In this document: positions 56,009-64,000 of the stretch, one piece after another
How positions within the stretch are numbered: position 1 is the first letter of the stretch
Layout: each line of letters opens with the position of its first letter
Source of the DNA: Methylobacillus caricis
Lineage (GTDB): Bacteria; Pseudomonadota; Gammaproteobacteria; Burkholderiales; Methylophilaceae
Direction of reading: 5' to 3'
Length of the DNA stretch: 64,000 nt
Assembly (NCBI RefSeq): GCF_020532705.1
Contig: NZ_JAJAVD010000001.1
Coordinates: 62,001 to 126,000, forward strand
Program-made: the position numbers and the translations under genes
The notes under the pieces: model-generated
The model's database searches: none
Told to the model about the DNA's origin: nothing
The model's input: only the letters and a program-made list of their open reading frames with translations

Positions 56009-58105
56009 CTACCAATGGTAGCTGAGCTGGGCATCCACGGTGCGGGAGGTGCCATAGAAGCAAGTACCTTCACATACACTGAGATATTCCTTGTTAAGCA
56101 AATTGGTGGCATTCACCTGTAAGCTCCAGTTCTTTGCGATTGGGTAAATTGCCGTAGCATCCACCAAAGTATAGGAAGGCACTGTGTAACCCGGATGGTT
56201 GGCTTTATCTTCGGTGCTGCCATTGTAACGGACTCCTAGACTTAATCTGAGACCATTCAGCACTGTGCCTTGAGTATGTTTGTAGTTGAGTTTGACAGCT
56301 GCTTGATGATCTGGAATAAGCTGCGCTCTGCCTGAGCGTATTAAATCACCTGTTCTATCGTAGTCCTGTTCAGCATTATTGTGGGTAAGACTCAGTTTCG
56401 CATTCAAATTGTCATTAATGCGCCAATCAGATTGAAGTTCGATACCACGGTTCTTGCGCTCGCCTATCTGAGCCTGAACGAAGGTGAGAGAGTCTTGCAC
56501 TAGAGCATTGTCTTCCTTGAGGTCGAAGAACGCCAGATTAAAGCTTCCCTTCATCCAAGTAGGTTCATACTTGAAACCAATTTCTAGTTGTTTGCCACTT
56601 AAGGGCTGATATGGACGACCATTGCCATCAGCCCCAACTTGAGGATTGAAGGAAGTTGAATGGCTTACATAGGGAGACAGGCCAATGGGTGTATTCACCA
56701 TGAGGCTAATGTTATGCGTATTCTTATCACCCTTGTCAGCGTTATAAGTCTGACTGGCTCCGGTTAAGGAACTGGTATCGTAGTTATCTCGCCGAATACC
56801 TATACTGAACAGCACAATGTCGTTCCAGTTGAGTTTGTTGAAAGCATAAATCCCTTCTTGCTTTAGCCTAATTTCATAGGGATTGCTTACAACCGAAAAT
56901 GGAGTCCCATAAACTGGATTAAACAAGTCAATCTGAGATGCGCCACCAAACCCATTATGCTGTGCATCAGCCTTGCTGCGTTTGTAATCTAAACCTACCA
57001 TCAAGGTATTTTCGAAATTTCCAAAAACGGAAGTTTTGCTTAGACGGTTATCCACGCTATGTACGGTGGAATCTCCATCTAGGAGAGAATAGCCGCGACT
57101 GCCTAATCTATCGCTATCTGAGTCAAAAGCAAAGGTCGTCAGAAAGTCGTGGTCCATTTTGCCGTAACGATAATTTTGAGTGAATTTGAGGTGCTCACCA
57201 AAATCATGGCTGAATTCGTAGCCCAAGGAATACTGACGGCGTTCAAAGTAGTCCCGATTAGGCTCGCCTAGATAGGTGTCATAACCTATCTTGCCGTAAG
57301 GGGTACGGATAAGCGAACCATAGGCCGGCATAAATCCGCTAGTGGGTGTTCCCTGTTTCTTCATAGCGCTGGCTAGGATCGTAAGGCTGGTGCGATCAGA
57401 GATATCCCAAGAAATGCTGGGGGCAAAATAGTACTGTTCCATCCCAGTGTGATCTTGGGGGAAGTTGCCTTTGGAATACAGACCCACAAGGCGGTAGCGC
57501 ACCCCATGTTCTTGACTTAATATTCCATTGTAATCACCGCTGATAGTACGCCTGCTAAAGTTGCCGACGCTGAAGTTGATCTCGCTTTGCTCTATGTCTT
57601 TAGGACGCTTCGACACCAGGTTGATGGTGCCGCCCGCGTCGGTGGCGCCGTAATTGAACGAATTGGCACCCTTTAGGACTTCAACATTTTCCAAACCGTA
57701 GATTTCCTGCTCCCACACAAAGAAACCATTATTGGAAATCGCGGTTCCGTCCAGGGTGGTATTGGCATTGAAGCCTCTGATCCTGAACCAATTAGACTTA
57801 TTGTCCATGCCATATTGTTGGCTGACTACGCCAGCTTCGTATAACAATAAATCATCTAATTTTCTATTAGCGCCGATATCCTTGATGTCTTGTTCATTAA
57901 TGATAGAAACCGATTGGGCCGTGGATTTAAAGTTATCACCGGTCTTGTCTGCGGAGCCTACTACGGTCACGACAGGAAGCGAGGCCGGATTTGATTCCTG
58001 TTCGGAATTTTCGTCCGCATAAGCCAAATGGTGACCTTGGTACAGTCCTGCCATGAGCAGCAGGTGAATGGCAAGTTTGAGCCTACCGAAGGAATATTGA
58101 TGCAT
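56009..58105 (-). CDS. TonB-dependent siderophore receptor
   Basis: A 698-residue outer-membrane receptor with a signal peptide (1-29), TonB-box region (LPVVTVVGSADKTGDNF), plug (TAQSVSIINEQDIKDIG; VEVLKGANSFNYGATDAGG; INLVSKRP) and a barrel ending YHW. The plug differs from the receptor at 30.8-32.9 kb, so a different siderophore is expected. GGAGAGGAC precedes ATG 58105. A strong palindrome containing a Fur-like box lies about 60-95 bases upstream. Confidence 0.92.
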   Translation of the reverse strand: MHQYSFGRLKLAIHLLLMAGLYQGHHLAYADENSEQESNPASLPVVTVVGSADKTGDNFKSTAQSVSIINEQDIKDIGANRKLDDLLLYEAGVVSQQYGMDNKSNWFRIRGFNANTTLDGTAISNNGFFVWEQEIYGLENVEVLKGANSFNYGATDAGGTINLVSKRPKDIEQSEINFSVGNFSRRTISGDYNGILSQEHGVRYRLVGLYSKGNFPQDHTGMEQYYFAPSISWDISDRTSLTILASAMKKQGTPTSGFMPAYGSLIRTPYGKIGYDTYLGEPNRDYFERRQYSLGYEFSHDFGEHLKFTQNYRYGKMDHDFLTTFAFDSDSDRLGSRGYSLLDGDSTVHSVDNRLSKTSVFGNFENTLMVGLDYKRSKADAQHNGFGGASQIDLFNPVYGTPFSVVSNPYEIRLKQEGIYAFNKLNWNDIVLFSIGIRRDNYDTSSLTGASQTYNADKGDKNTHNISLMVNTPIGLSPYVSHSTSFNPQVGADGNGRPYQPLSGKQLEIGFKYEPTWMKGSFNLAFFDLKEDNALVQDSLTFVQAQIGERKNRGIELQSDWRINDNLNAKLSLTHNNAEQDYDRTGDLIRSGRAQLIPDHQAAVKLNYKHTQGTVLNGLRLSLGVRYNGSTEDKANHPGYTVPSYTLVDATAIYPIAKNWSLQVNATNLLNKEYLSVCEGTCFYGTSRTVDAQLSYHW

Positions 58106-58165
58106 TTGTCCTCTCCCCGTTGTGATGTTTTATGGACTTCAGGCAATAGCCGTACTGAATCCACA

Positions 58166-58198
58166 ATCATTTAATGATAAGCAATATCATTAAATGAT
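58166..58198 (-). promoter_or_regulatory. Palindrome with Fur-like box upstream of the TonB receptor
   Basis: ATCATTTAATGATA and TATCATTAAATGAT are perfect 14-bp inverted repeats around a 5-base centre. The core GATAAGCAATATCATTAAA matches 13 of 19 Fur consensus positions (hand count). Confidence 0.75.
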
Positions 58199-58298
58199 TA
58201 TGTGGCAAAGAGAATCGGCTGTAAATCCTTGTTAATACTGCAAGTATCAACAAGGACGGATGGAGGAGATTCCTGGATGGTCCAATGGCCTGGGAGGC

Positions 58299-59336
58299 TC
58301 AAGGGGCGGGGTTCATATAGCGTAAATGGATGGCTTCTATTTCCTGCAGGATTTCTTCATTGAGTGGTTTTTGCCAGGCCGCGATATTTTCCTGCAATTG
58401 GGACATGCTGGTGGCGCCGATGATGGTGCTGGTGACGAACCAGCGGCTATAGACAAAGCCAAGTGCGAGCTCGGTTGGAGTGAGGCCGTGCTTGCGGGCA
58501 AGTTCAGCATAGGCTGCGCTTGCGGGCGCGACGTTGGGTTTTGTATAGCGTTGCGCGTAGCCAGGGAACAGGTTGACGCGGCCTTGGGCTTGCGGATTGT
58601 CTATGTACTTTCCAGTGAGATGGCCGAACGCCAGCGGGGAATAAGCCGTCAGGCTGACTTGCTCCCGGTAGACGATCTCTGTCATGCCGAACTCAAACCC
58701 GCGGTTGAGCAGGCTGTAGCTGTTCTGGATGGAGGCAATGCGCGGCAGGTTGTACTGGTTGGACAGGCGGATGAATTCCATCACGCCCCAGGGCTGCTCA
58801 TTGGAAACGCCGATATAACGTACCTTGCCTTCCTTGACCAGTTCCGCCAGCGTTTCCAGCTGGTTATGGATGGAGACCCATTCCTTTTCCTTGCCGGGAT
58901 CAAACTGATACTGGCCGAAGATAGGCACGTTGCGTTCTGGCCAGTGGATCTGGTACAAGTCCAGGTAATCAGTTTGCAGGCGCTTGAGCGAGCCTTCAAT
59001 GGCAGCGCGCACGTTGGCGCGGTCCACTGCTTTTGGGCCGCTGCGTATCCATTCCATCTTGCGGTTGCCGCCTGCCACCTTGCTCGCCAGGATGACCTTG
59101 TCGCGCGCTTGTTTCTTGAGCCAACTGCCTATGATGGTCTCGGTGCGGGTCACGGTTTCGGCCTTGGGCGGCACCGGGTACATCTCTGCGGTATCGATGA
59201 AATTGATGCCTTGCGCCAAGGCATAGTCCATCTGTTCATGGCCTTCGGCCTCGGTGTTCTGGTCACCATAGGTCATGGTGCCCAGGCAGATGGCGGAAAC
59301 GTTGAGGTCTGATTTTCCCAGCTTGCGATATTCCAT
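58299..59336 (-). CDS. tas: Aldo/keto reductase, Tas family
   Basis: A 345-residue AKR-fold (TIM barrel) protein. Catalytic Asp/Tyr lie in FIDTAEMYPVPPKAE, Lys in VILASKVAGGNRK and His in LYQIHWPERNV. The NADPH site near the C-terminus (STIIGATSMSQLQENI) is typical. It closely resembles E. coli Tas (346 residues), a NADP(H)-dependent reductase of uncertain substrate. ATG 59336 begins MEYRKLGKSDLNVS; the frame extension upstream is not conserved. Confidence 0.9.
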   Translation of the reverse strand: MEYRKLGKSDLNVSAICLGTMTYGDQNTEAEGHEQMDYALAQGINFIDTAEMYPVPPKAETVTRTETIIGSWLKKQARDKVILASKVAGGNRKMEWIRSGPKAVDRANVRAAIEGSLKRLQTDYLDLYQIHWPERNVPIFGQYQFDPGKEKEWVSIHNQLETLAELVKEGKVRYIGVSNEQPWGVMEFIRLSNQYNLPRIASIQNSYSLLNRGFEFGMTEIVYREQVSLTAYSPLAFGHLTGKYIDNPQAQGRVNLFPGYAQRYTKPNVAPASAAYAELARKHGLTPTELALGFVYSRWFVTSTIIGATSMSQLQENIAAWQKPLNEEILQEIEAIHLRYMNPAP

Positions 59337-59475
59337 ATGTTGTACCTGAAAATGACGGCTAAAAATCAAGTTTACGCGATTTCTTGGCTAAAAGTGACAC
59401 TACTCCAAGCGTGGTATTGTCGAGGCATTCTTGCATGCGTATGATTGATCCACCTTCACTGACGATGTTTCCAGC

Positions 59476-60204
59476 ATGACATATTGCGTTGCCTTATTGC
59501 TTGACCAGGGACTTGTGCTAGCTTCTGACACCCGTACCAACGCCGGCGTGGACCAGGTGGCAATATTCCCCAAGATGAATGTGTTTGAAGTGCCCGGCGA
59601 GCGGGTGATCACCCTAATGACTGCTGGCAACCTGGCAATTACGCAGGCCGTGATCAACCGCCTGCGAGAGGCGCTGAAACTCAGCGAAGGTGTCAATCTG
59701 CACAATGTCACCAATATGTTCGATGCTGCCCAGCTGGTGGGGGATCAATTGCGCGCAGTGTATGAGCAGGATAATGAGCACCTGAAGAACCACAATACCG
59801 AATTCAGTGCCAGCATCCTGGTGGGCGGACAAATCAAGGGAGAGCAGCCGCGCCTGTTTTCGGTATATGCTGCCGGTAATTTCATTGAGAGCAGCCATGA
59901 AACCCCTTATTTCCAGATTGGCGAAACCAAGTATGGCAAGCCCATCATAGACCGCGTTATCACCAATGACAGCGACATCATGGAGGCGGTGAAGTGTGTC
60001 TTGATTTCCTTTGATTCCACCATACGCAGCAATATCTCCGTTGCCGCGCCGATTGATTTGCTGATTTACCGCAGCAACAGTTTCAATGCGGATTGCAAGC
60101 AGCGCCTTACCGAAAGCGATCCTTATTACACCATGGTCAGGCAGGGCTGGTCGGATGGCCTGAGGCAGGTATTTGCCGGGTTGCCTAACCCAGACTGGTG
60201 TTGA
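59476..60204 (+). CDS. Anbu (ancestral beta subunit) proteasome-like peptidase
   Basis: A 242-residue member of the Anbu family, an N-terminal nucleophile hydrolase that assembles into a proteasome-like ring or helical spiral. It begins MTYCVALLLDQGLVLASDTR; after Met removal the Thr would be the nucleophile, with Asp (SDTRTN) and Lys (FPKMN) completing the site. Elsewhere it lies beside ATP-grasp/alpha-E/transglutaminase genes; here that trio is at 42-45 kb. No good Shine-Dalgarno precedes ATG 59476. Substrates unknown. Confidence 0.93.
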   Translation: MTYCVALLLDQGLVLASDTRTNAGVDQVAIFPKMNVFEVPGERVITLMTAGNLAITQAVINRLREALKLSEGVNLHNVTNMFDAAQLVGDQLRAVYEQDNEHLKNHNTEFSASILVGGQIKGEQPRLFSVYAAGNFIESSHETPYFQIGETKYGKPIIDRVITNDSDIMEAVKCVLISFDSTIRSNISVAAPIDLLIYRSNSFNADCKQRLTESDPYYTMVRQGWSDGLRQVFAGLPNPDWC

Positions 60205-60423
60205 TTGCCGCAATTCTTTAAGTGGAGTTGCTTGCAATAGCGTTGCGATCATTTTTCGATGGTCATTGTGCCGGGAACCTTTAAGAATCACCGGGAATTT
60301 TACTAACACCTTGTCTCCAGTGTTTTACCTGGCAGTCTTGGCTTCATCATCATTTGCTGGGCGTCATTCTCCTCAACTTAAGTATAATGGCTGGGTATTT
60401 CCTGCCTGATTTGAAAGCCATTC

Positions 60424-62364
60424 TTGAGTGATCTAGACCATGTTTTTTCGCCGGAAGGTCCGCTTGCGGAGACCATCCCTGGCTATCGCTCGCGCATCCA
60501 GCAGCAGGAAATGGCACAGGCCATTGCCGATGCCATCAAGCATAATCGCCAGCTGGTGGCCGAAGCCGGCACAGGCACTGGCAAGACCTTTGCCTACCTG
60601 GTTCCCGCGCTGCTTTCCGGCGGCAAGGTGATTATTTCCACCGGCACCAAGACCTTGCAGGACCAGCTGTTCAATCGTGACCTGCCAGCGGTGCGCGATG
60701 CACTCAAGGTGCCGGTAACGGTGGCCATGCTCAAGGGACGTGCCAATTACGTCTGCCATTTCCACCTCCAGCGCGCCATGAATGAGGGCAAGTTCTACTC
60801 ACGGGAAGATGCCGCCTATGTCCATAAAATCCAGGCTTTTGCCGAGAACAGCGGCACCGGCGACAAGAGCGAGCTGACTTCCGTTCCGGAAAGCGCCACG
60901 ATCTGGCCCGCTGTGACTTCCACCCGTGACAATTGCATGGGACAGGAATGTGCGTTCTACAAAGACTGTTTTGTCATGGAGGCACGCAAACGTGCCTTGG
61001 CGGCTGATGTTGTGGTGGTCAACCATCACCTCTTTTTTGCCGATGTCATGCTGCGGGATGAAGGCGTGGCCGAGTTGCTGCCTTCCGCCAATACCGTGAT
61101 CTTCGATGAAGCGCACCAATTGCCCGAAGTGGCGGGCATTTTCTTTGGCGAGGGGTTTTCCACCAGCCAGCTCATGGAGCTGGCACGAGATGCGCATGCT
61201 GAATACATTACTACCATCAAGGATTGCACGGCATTGCCGGACGCTACTGCTGCCCTGGAAAAGGCCGTGCGCGACTTCCGCCTGATCTTTGCTTACGAGG
61301 GCGTGCGCCTGCCGGTGCAAAAGGCGCTGGCCTTACGCAATTTTGACAGCGCGTATGCCCTGATGCAGGAAAAATTGGCAGCGCTTGCCGCGATATTGGA
61401 AAGCCAGGCGGAACGGGAGCCGTCGGTGGAAAATTGCTGGCAGCGCGCATTGGCCTTGCAGGTGATGCTGCAGCGCTGGCAAAGCGCTGAAAATGCCAAC
61501 CTGGTACGCTGGGTGGAAGTGTTTACCCAGTCTGTGCAACTGCATGCTACCCCACTGTCTGTCGCTGAAGGATTCAGCAAGCAGCTCAATGCCCAGCCGC
61601 GTTCCTGGATATTTACCTCCGCTACGCTGGCGGTGAAAAGCGACTTTAGCCATTACCTCGGCCAAATGGGTCTTGAGGAGGCAAAGACCGGCTACTGGAA
61701 CAGCCCGTTCGATTACGGCACCCAAGGCCTGTTCTATGTACCGCAGGGTATGCCGGAACCCAACAGCCCCGGTTATGCCTCAGCCGTGGCGGCAATGGCA
61801 TTGCCGGTGATCAAGGCCAGCCGCGGCCGCGCTTTTGTCCTGTGCACCAGCCTGCGTGCGATGCGAGATGTCCATGCCCTGCTCAAGGATGCGTTTGAAA
61901 CCGGGGGCCTTGACTATCCGTTGCTGATGCAGGGGGATACTGCGCGTAGCGAGTTGCTTGAGCGTTTCCGCAAGTTGGGCAATGCCGTGCTGGTGGGTTC
62001 GCAAAGCTTCTGGGAAGGCGTGGATGTCAGGGGCGAGGCGCTTTCCGCGGTGATTATAGACAAGCTGCCGTTCGCACCTCCAGATGATCCGGTACTGTCT
62101 GCGCGCATCGACAAGATGAATGCCGAAGGCAAGAATGCCTTCATGGAATATCAGTTGCCTTATGCCGTGATCACCCTGAAGCAGGGAGCCGGCAGGCTGA
62201 TCCGTGACGAGGCGGACCGCGGCGTGCTCATGATCTGTGACCCGCGCTTGATCAGCAAGCCTTACGGGCGACGCATCTGGCAAAGCTTGCCGCCCATGCG
62301 CCGGACGCGGGAGGTGGCAGATGTAGTAGAATTCTTTGCTTCAACTCCCACAGATCCTGCATGA
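60424..62364 (+). CDS. yoaA: DinG-family ATP-dependent helicase YoaA
   Basis: A 646-residue Fe-S superfamily 2 helicase. Walker A is AEAGTGTGKT (residues 46-55), DEAH is FDEAHQLPEVAG, and four cluster cysteines are C111 (NYVC), C171, C176 and C182 (NCMGQECAFYKDC). SFWEGVDVRGE and RLIRDEADRG are motifs V/VI. The similarity and position (before tsaB) match E. coli YoaA, which acts with HolC (DNA pol III chi) in replication repair. TTG 60424 is the start; no better in-frame start exists before the conserved PGYRSRIQQQEMA. Confidence 0.9.
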   Translation: MSDLDHVFSPEGPLAETIPGYRSRIQQQEMAQAIADAIKHNRQLVAEAGTGTGKTFAYLVPALLSGGKVIISTGTKTLQDQLFNRDLPAVRDALKVPVTVAMLKGRANYVCHFHLQRAMNEGKFYSREDAAYVHKIQAFAENSGTGDKSELTSVPESATIWPAVTSTRDNCMGQECAFYKDCFVMEARKRALAADVVVVNHHLFFADVMLRDEGVAELLPSANTVIFDEAHQLPEVAGIFFGEGFSTSQLMELARDAHAEYITTIKDCTALPDATAALEKAVRDFRLIFAYEGVRLPVQKALALRNFDSAYALMQEKLAALAAILESQAEREPSVENCWQRALALQVMLQRWQSAENANLVRWVEVFTQSVQLHATPLSVAEGFSKQLNAQPRSWIFTSATLAVKSDFSHYLGQMGLEEAKTGYWNSPFDYGTQGLFYVPQGMPEPNSPGYASAVAAMALPVIKASRGRAFVLCTSLRAMRDVHALLKDAFETGGLDYPLLMQGDTARSELLERFRKLGNAVLVGSQSFWEGVDVRGEALSAVIIDKLPFAPPDDPVLSARIDKMNAEGKNAFMEYQLPYAVITLKQGAGRLIRDEADRGVLMICDPRLISKPYGRRIWQSLPPMRRTREVADVVEFFASTPTDPA

Positions 62365-63056
62365 ATATTCTCGCCTTAGACACCTCTACTGAATATCTTT
62401 CCCTGGCCTTGCTGCTGGACGGCAGGTTGATCCAGCGCGAAATGCTGGCGGGACAGAGCCATTCGCAGCGCATATTGCCATTGCTGCGCGAGCTCTTGGA
62501 TGAGGCTGGTGTGGAGCTGAGCGATCTGGATGGCATTGCCTTTGGCGCAGGGCCAGGCTCTTTCACGGGTTTGCGCATTGGTTGCGGTGTAGCGCAAGGG
62601 TTGGCGCTTGGTGCGGATTTGCCCGTGGTTGGTGTCAGCACCTTGTTGGCCCTAGCCGAGGATGCCCAAGGTGCTGACAAGGTGATCGCGTGCCTGGATG
62701 CCCGTATGGGCGAGGTCTATCACGCGGCTTATATCAAGCAGGGAGCAGGATGGAAGGAGGTAGTCGCGCCCGGCTTATACAAGCCGGAAGATGTGCCTGC
62801 TGTGGAAGGAAGCGGCTGGACAGGGGCAGGCAGCGGCTGGCAAAGCTATGCAGAGGCCCTGCAGCAGTGTTATGTAGGCCAGGCGGGCAACCTCCTGCCA
62901 GAGGCCTATCCGCGTGCAGCCGCGATCGCGGCCCTGGCTTTGCCGGGATTCCTGGCGGGTGAAGGACGGATTGCGGATGAGGCGGCCCCCGTATATATCC
63001 GCAACAAGGTCGCCCTGAAAACCAGTGAACGCTTGGCCAAGGCGAACGCAGCATGA
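62361..63056 (+). CDS. tsaB: tRNA threonylcarbamoyladenosine biosynthesis protein TsaB
   Basis: A 231-residue ASKHA-fold protein that pairs with TsaD to make t6A37 in ANN-reading tRNAs. It opens MNILALDTSTEYLSLAL and has the helix GGAG-like loop FGAGPGSFTGLRIG. It overlaps yoaA by 4 bases (ATGA) and is overlapped by rimI, a gene order conserved in many proteobacteria. Confidence 0.96.
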   Translation: MNILALDTSTEYLSLALLLDGRLIQREMLAGQSHSQRILPLLRELLDEAGVELSDLDGIAFGAGPGSFTGLRIGCGVAQGLALGADLPVVGVSTLLALAEDAQGADKVIACLDARMGEVYHAAYIKQGAGWKEVVAPGLYKPEDVPAVEGSGWTGAGSGWQSYAEALQQCYVGQAGNLLPEAYPRAAAIAALALPGFLAGEGRIADEAAPVYIRNKVALKTSERLAKANAA

Positions 63057-63514
63057 ATGCCGTCCTCAATGTTAAAGCCAGCTTGCGCCCCATGCAGCAG
63101 CATGACCTGGATGAAGTGGCACGTATAGAGCCCACAATCTTTCCTTATCCCTGGACTCGCGGCAATTTCAGAGATTCGCTCGACTCGGGGTATAGCTGCT
63201 GGGTATATGAACAAAATGGTGAGGTATTCGGCTATGCCGTACTCATGATGGTGCTGGATGAAGCGCACCTGCTCAATATCAGCATAGCTGCGCCATGGCA
63301 GGGCAGGGGCTTGGGCCGGAGCCTGCTGCAGCACATGATGGATACCGCCCGCCGCCATGGCGCGCTCAATATGTTTCTCGAAGTGCGGCCTTCCAATATC
63401 TCGGCTATAAGCCTGTATGAAAGCATGGGGTTTAATGAAATGGCCATACGTCGCGGCTACTATCCGGCAAAACATGGCCGTGAAGATGCGGTATTGATGG
63501 GAGTCGCATTATGA
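63053..63514 (+). CDS. rimI: Ribosomal-protein-alanine N-acetyltransferase RimI
   Basis: A 153-residue GNAT enzyme that acetylates the N-terminal Ala of ribosomal protein S18. The acetyl-CoA loop is WQGRGLGRSLLQHMMD, preceded by LNISIAAP, and the strand/helix FLEVRPSNISAISLYESMGF is characteristic. It overlaps tsaB and the next gene by 4 bases each (ATGA), forming a tight operon. Confidence 0.95.
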   Translation: MNAVLNVKASLRPMQQHDLDEVARIEPTIFPYPWTRGNFRDSLDSGYSCWVYEQNGEVFGYAVLMMVLDEAHLLNISIAAPWQGRGLGRSLLQHMMDTARRHGALNMFLEVRPSNISAISLYESMGFNEMAIRRGYYPAKHGREDAVLMGVAL

Positions 63515-64000
63515 GCCTTGGCCGTGAAGACATGCTAAGGGAGCTGGAGCTGCTGCCGGTCTGGCATTTGCGCGTTCAGTCAGGAGAGCATCCTTCGCTG
63601 GCAGAGACGCCATCCCAGGCGCAGGTCCAAGAAGTGTCTTCAGCAGCCCAACAGCATGATGAGCCAGTACAGTCGGTGCAAGATGAGGTTGCCGAGCCTG
63701 CGCCTGCATTTAGTCAAGCTGATGATGCCCCTGTATTGCAGACGGAGTTTGCAGAAGAGGCCGGTATGCCGACAACTGAGCAGCTGGGATATTTTGATGA
63801 AGAATCCAGCACTTTCCCGGCAGCTTTAGCACCGCAGCCAGGGTTGCTGGAGCCGGTCAGGGACAGGCGCGCTGGCATTATGGAAATGAACTGGCAGGCA
63901 TTGCAAGCGGATGTGCCGACCTGTACTGCCTGCAGTCTTGCAGCCACGCGTACCCAGACAGTGTTTGGGGTAGGGGATCCCCACGCTGAATGGCTGTTTA
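63511..64000 (+). CDS. Uracil-DNA glycosylase, Fe-S type (family 4-like), partial
   Basis: Incomplete at the window end; 163 codons seen. Residues 1 to about 115 are a low-complexity Gln/Glu/Pro/Ala-rich extension. The conserved domain then starts with the Fe-S cysteines C138-x-x-C141 (TCTACSLA) and VFGVGDPHAEWL, the start of the uracil-binding GxGxP-type motif. It shares ATGA with rimI. Family-4 enzymes remove uracil from DNA. The rest of the gene lies beyond 64000. Confidence 0.85.
   Translation, partial: MSLGREDMLRELELLPVWHLRVQSGEHPSLAETPSQAQVQEVSSAAQQHDEPVQSVQDEVAEPAPAFSQADDAPVLQTEFAEEAGMPTTEQLGYFDEESSTFPAALAPQPGLLEPVRDRRAGIMEMNWQALQADVPTCTACSLAATRTQTVFGVGDPHAEWLF

Noticed and set aside
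58326-59312. A 328-codon plus-strand open frame opposite tas.
   Set aside because: Antisense shadow; the aldo/keto reductase motifs on the minus strand are unambiguous.

Overview
This 64 kb window looks like the chromosome of a betaproteobacterium, most likely a methylotroph-like member of the Nitrosomonadales/Methylophilaceae. The inference rests on several points: the polA / LOG / DUF2782 / thrB neighbourhood, a CIRCE-controlled groSL, the Coq7-type ubiquinone hydroxylase, the BPSS1780-type membrane protein, a PQQ-dehydrogenase relative, and the yoaA-tsaB-rimI-udg cluster. No rRNA, tRNA, CRISPR array, phage or insertion sequence was found. The first gene (polA) and the last (a uracil-DNA glycosylase) are cut by the window edges.

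Layout. 1-9.5 kb is core genome: polA, a LOG-family gene, DUF2782, thrB, a membrane protein, uvrD, a highly structured intergenic RNA candidate, then groSL with a CIRCE operator. 9.5-21.7 kb is a looser, more AT-rich accessory stretch. It holds a DUF2380 protein behind a dense operator cluster, a membrane-anchored TetR ligand-domain-like protein without HTH, a TetR regulator, and a frameshifted PQQ-dehydrogenase-like gene. DUF2231 and DUF2269 membrane proteins, two SDRs, a secreted cupin and a LysR regulator follow. 21.7-25.7 kb carries an azoR-like / GNAT / carboxymuconolactone decarboxylase operon divergent from a MocR (GntR-aminotransferase) regulator, then another SDR. 26-30.7 kb is a chain of bioA, dacB, an FKBP isomerase, OsmC and VOC genes.

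30.7-39.2 kb is dominated by iron. A TonB siderophore receptor, a degenerate EAL protein and a TPR-like / sodA / ZIP-transporter operon each lie behind a Fur-like box, with coq7, ctpA and a SelW-like gene between them. A second Fur-boxed TonB receptor lies at 56-58 kb. 39.2-49 kb includes an NlpC/P60 peptidase, an ABC1 kinase, the ATP-grasp / alpha-E / transglutaminase operon, a 93-bp palindromic element, a two-module VOC protein and rlhA. 49-64 kb has a TetR/SDR pair with matching operators, an AraC regulator next to a small four-helix membrane protein, ldhA, a chemoreceptor, the TonB receptor, an aldo/keto reductase, the proteasome-like peptidase Anbu, and yoaA-tsaB-rimI-udg.

The most interesting signals are: (1) an apparent new structured small RNA between uvrD and groL; (2) the TetR-domain pair with its repeated TACTA/TAGTA operator and a PQQ-protein that has lost catalytic residues; (3) the poorly understood ATP-grasp/alpha-E/transglutaminase set in the same window as, but apart from, Anbu; (4) a Fur-controlled EAL protein that has lost its catalytic residues; (5) a large imperfect palindrome at 45.3 kb. 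All functions come from reading the translated sequence. No database search was run.
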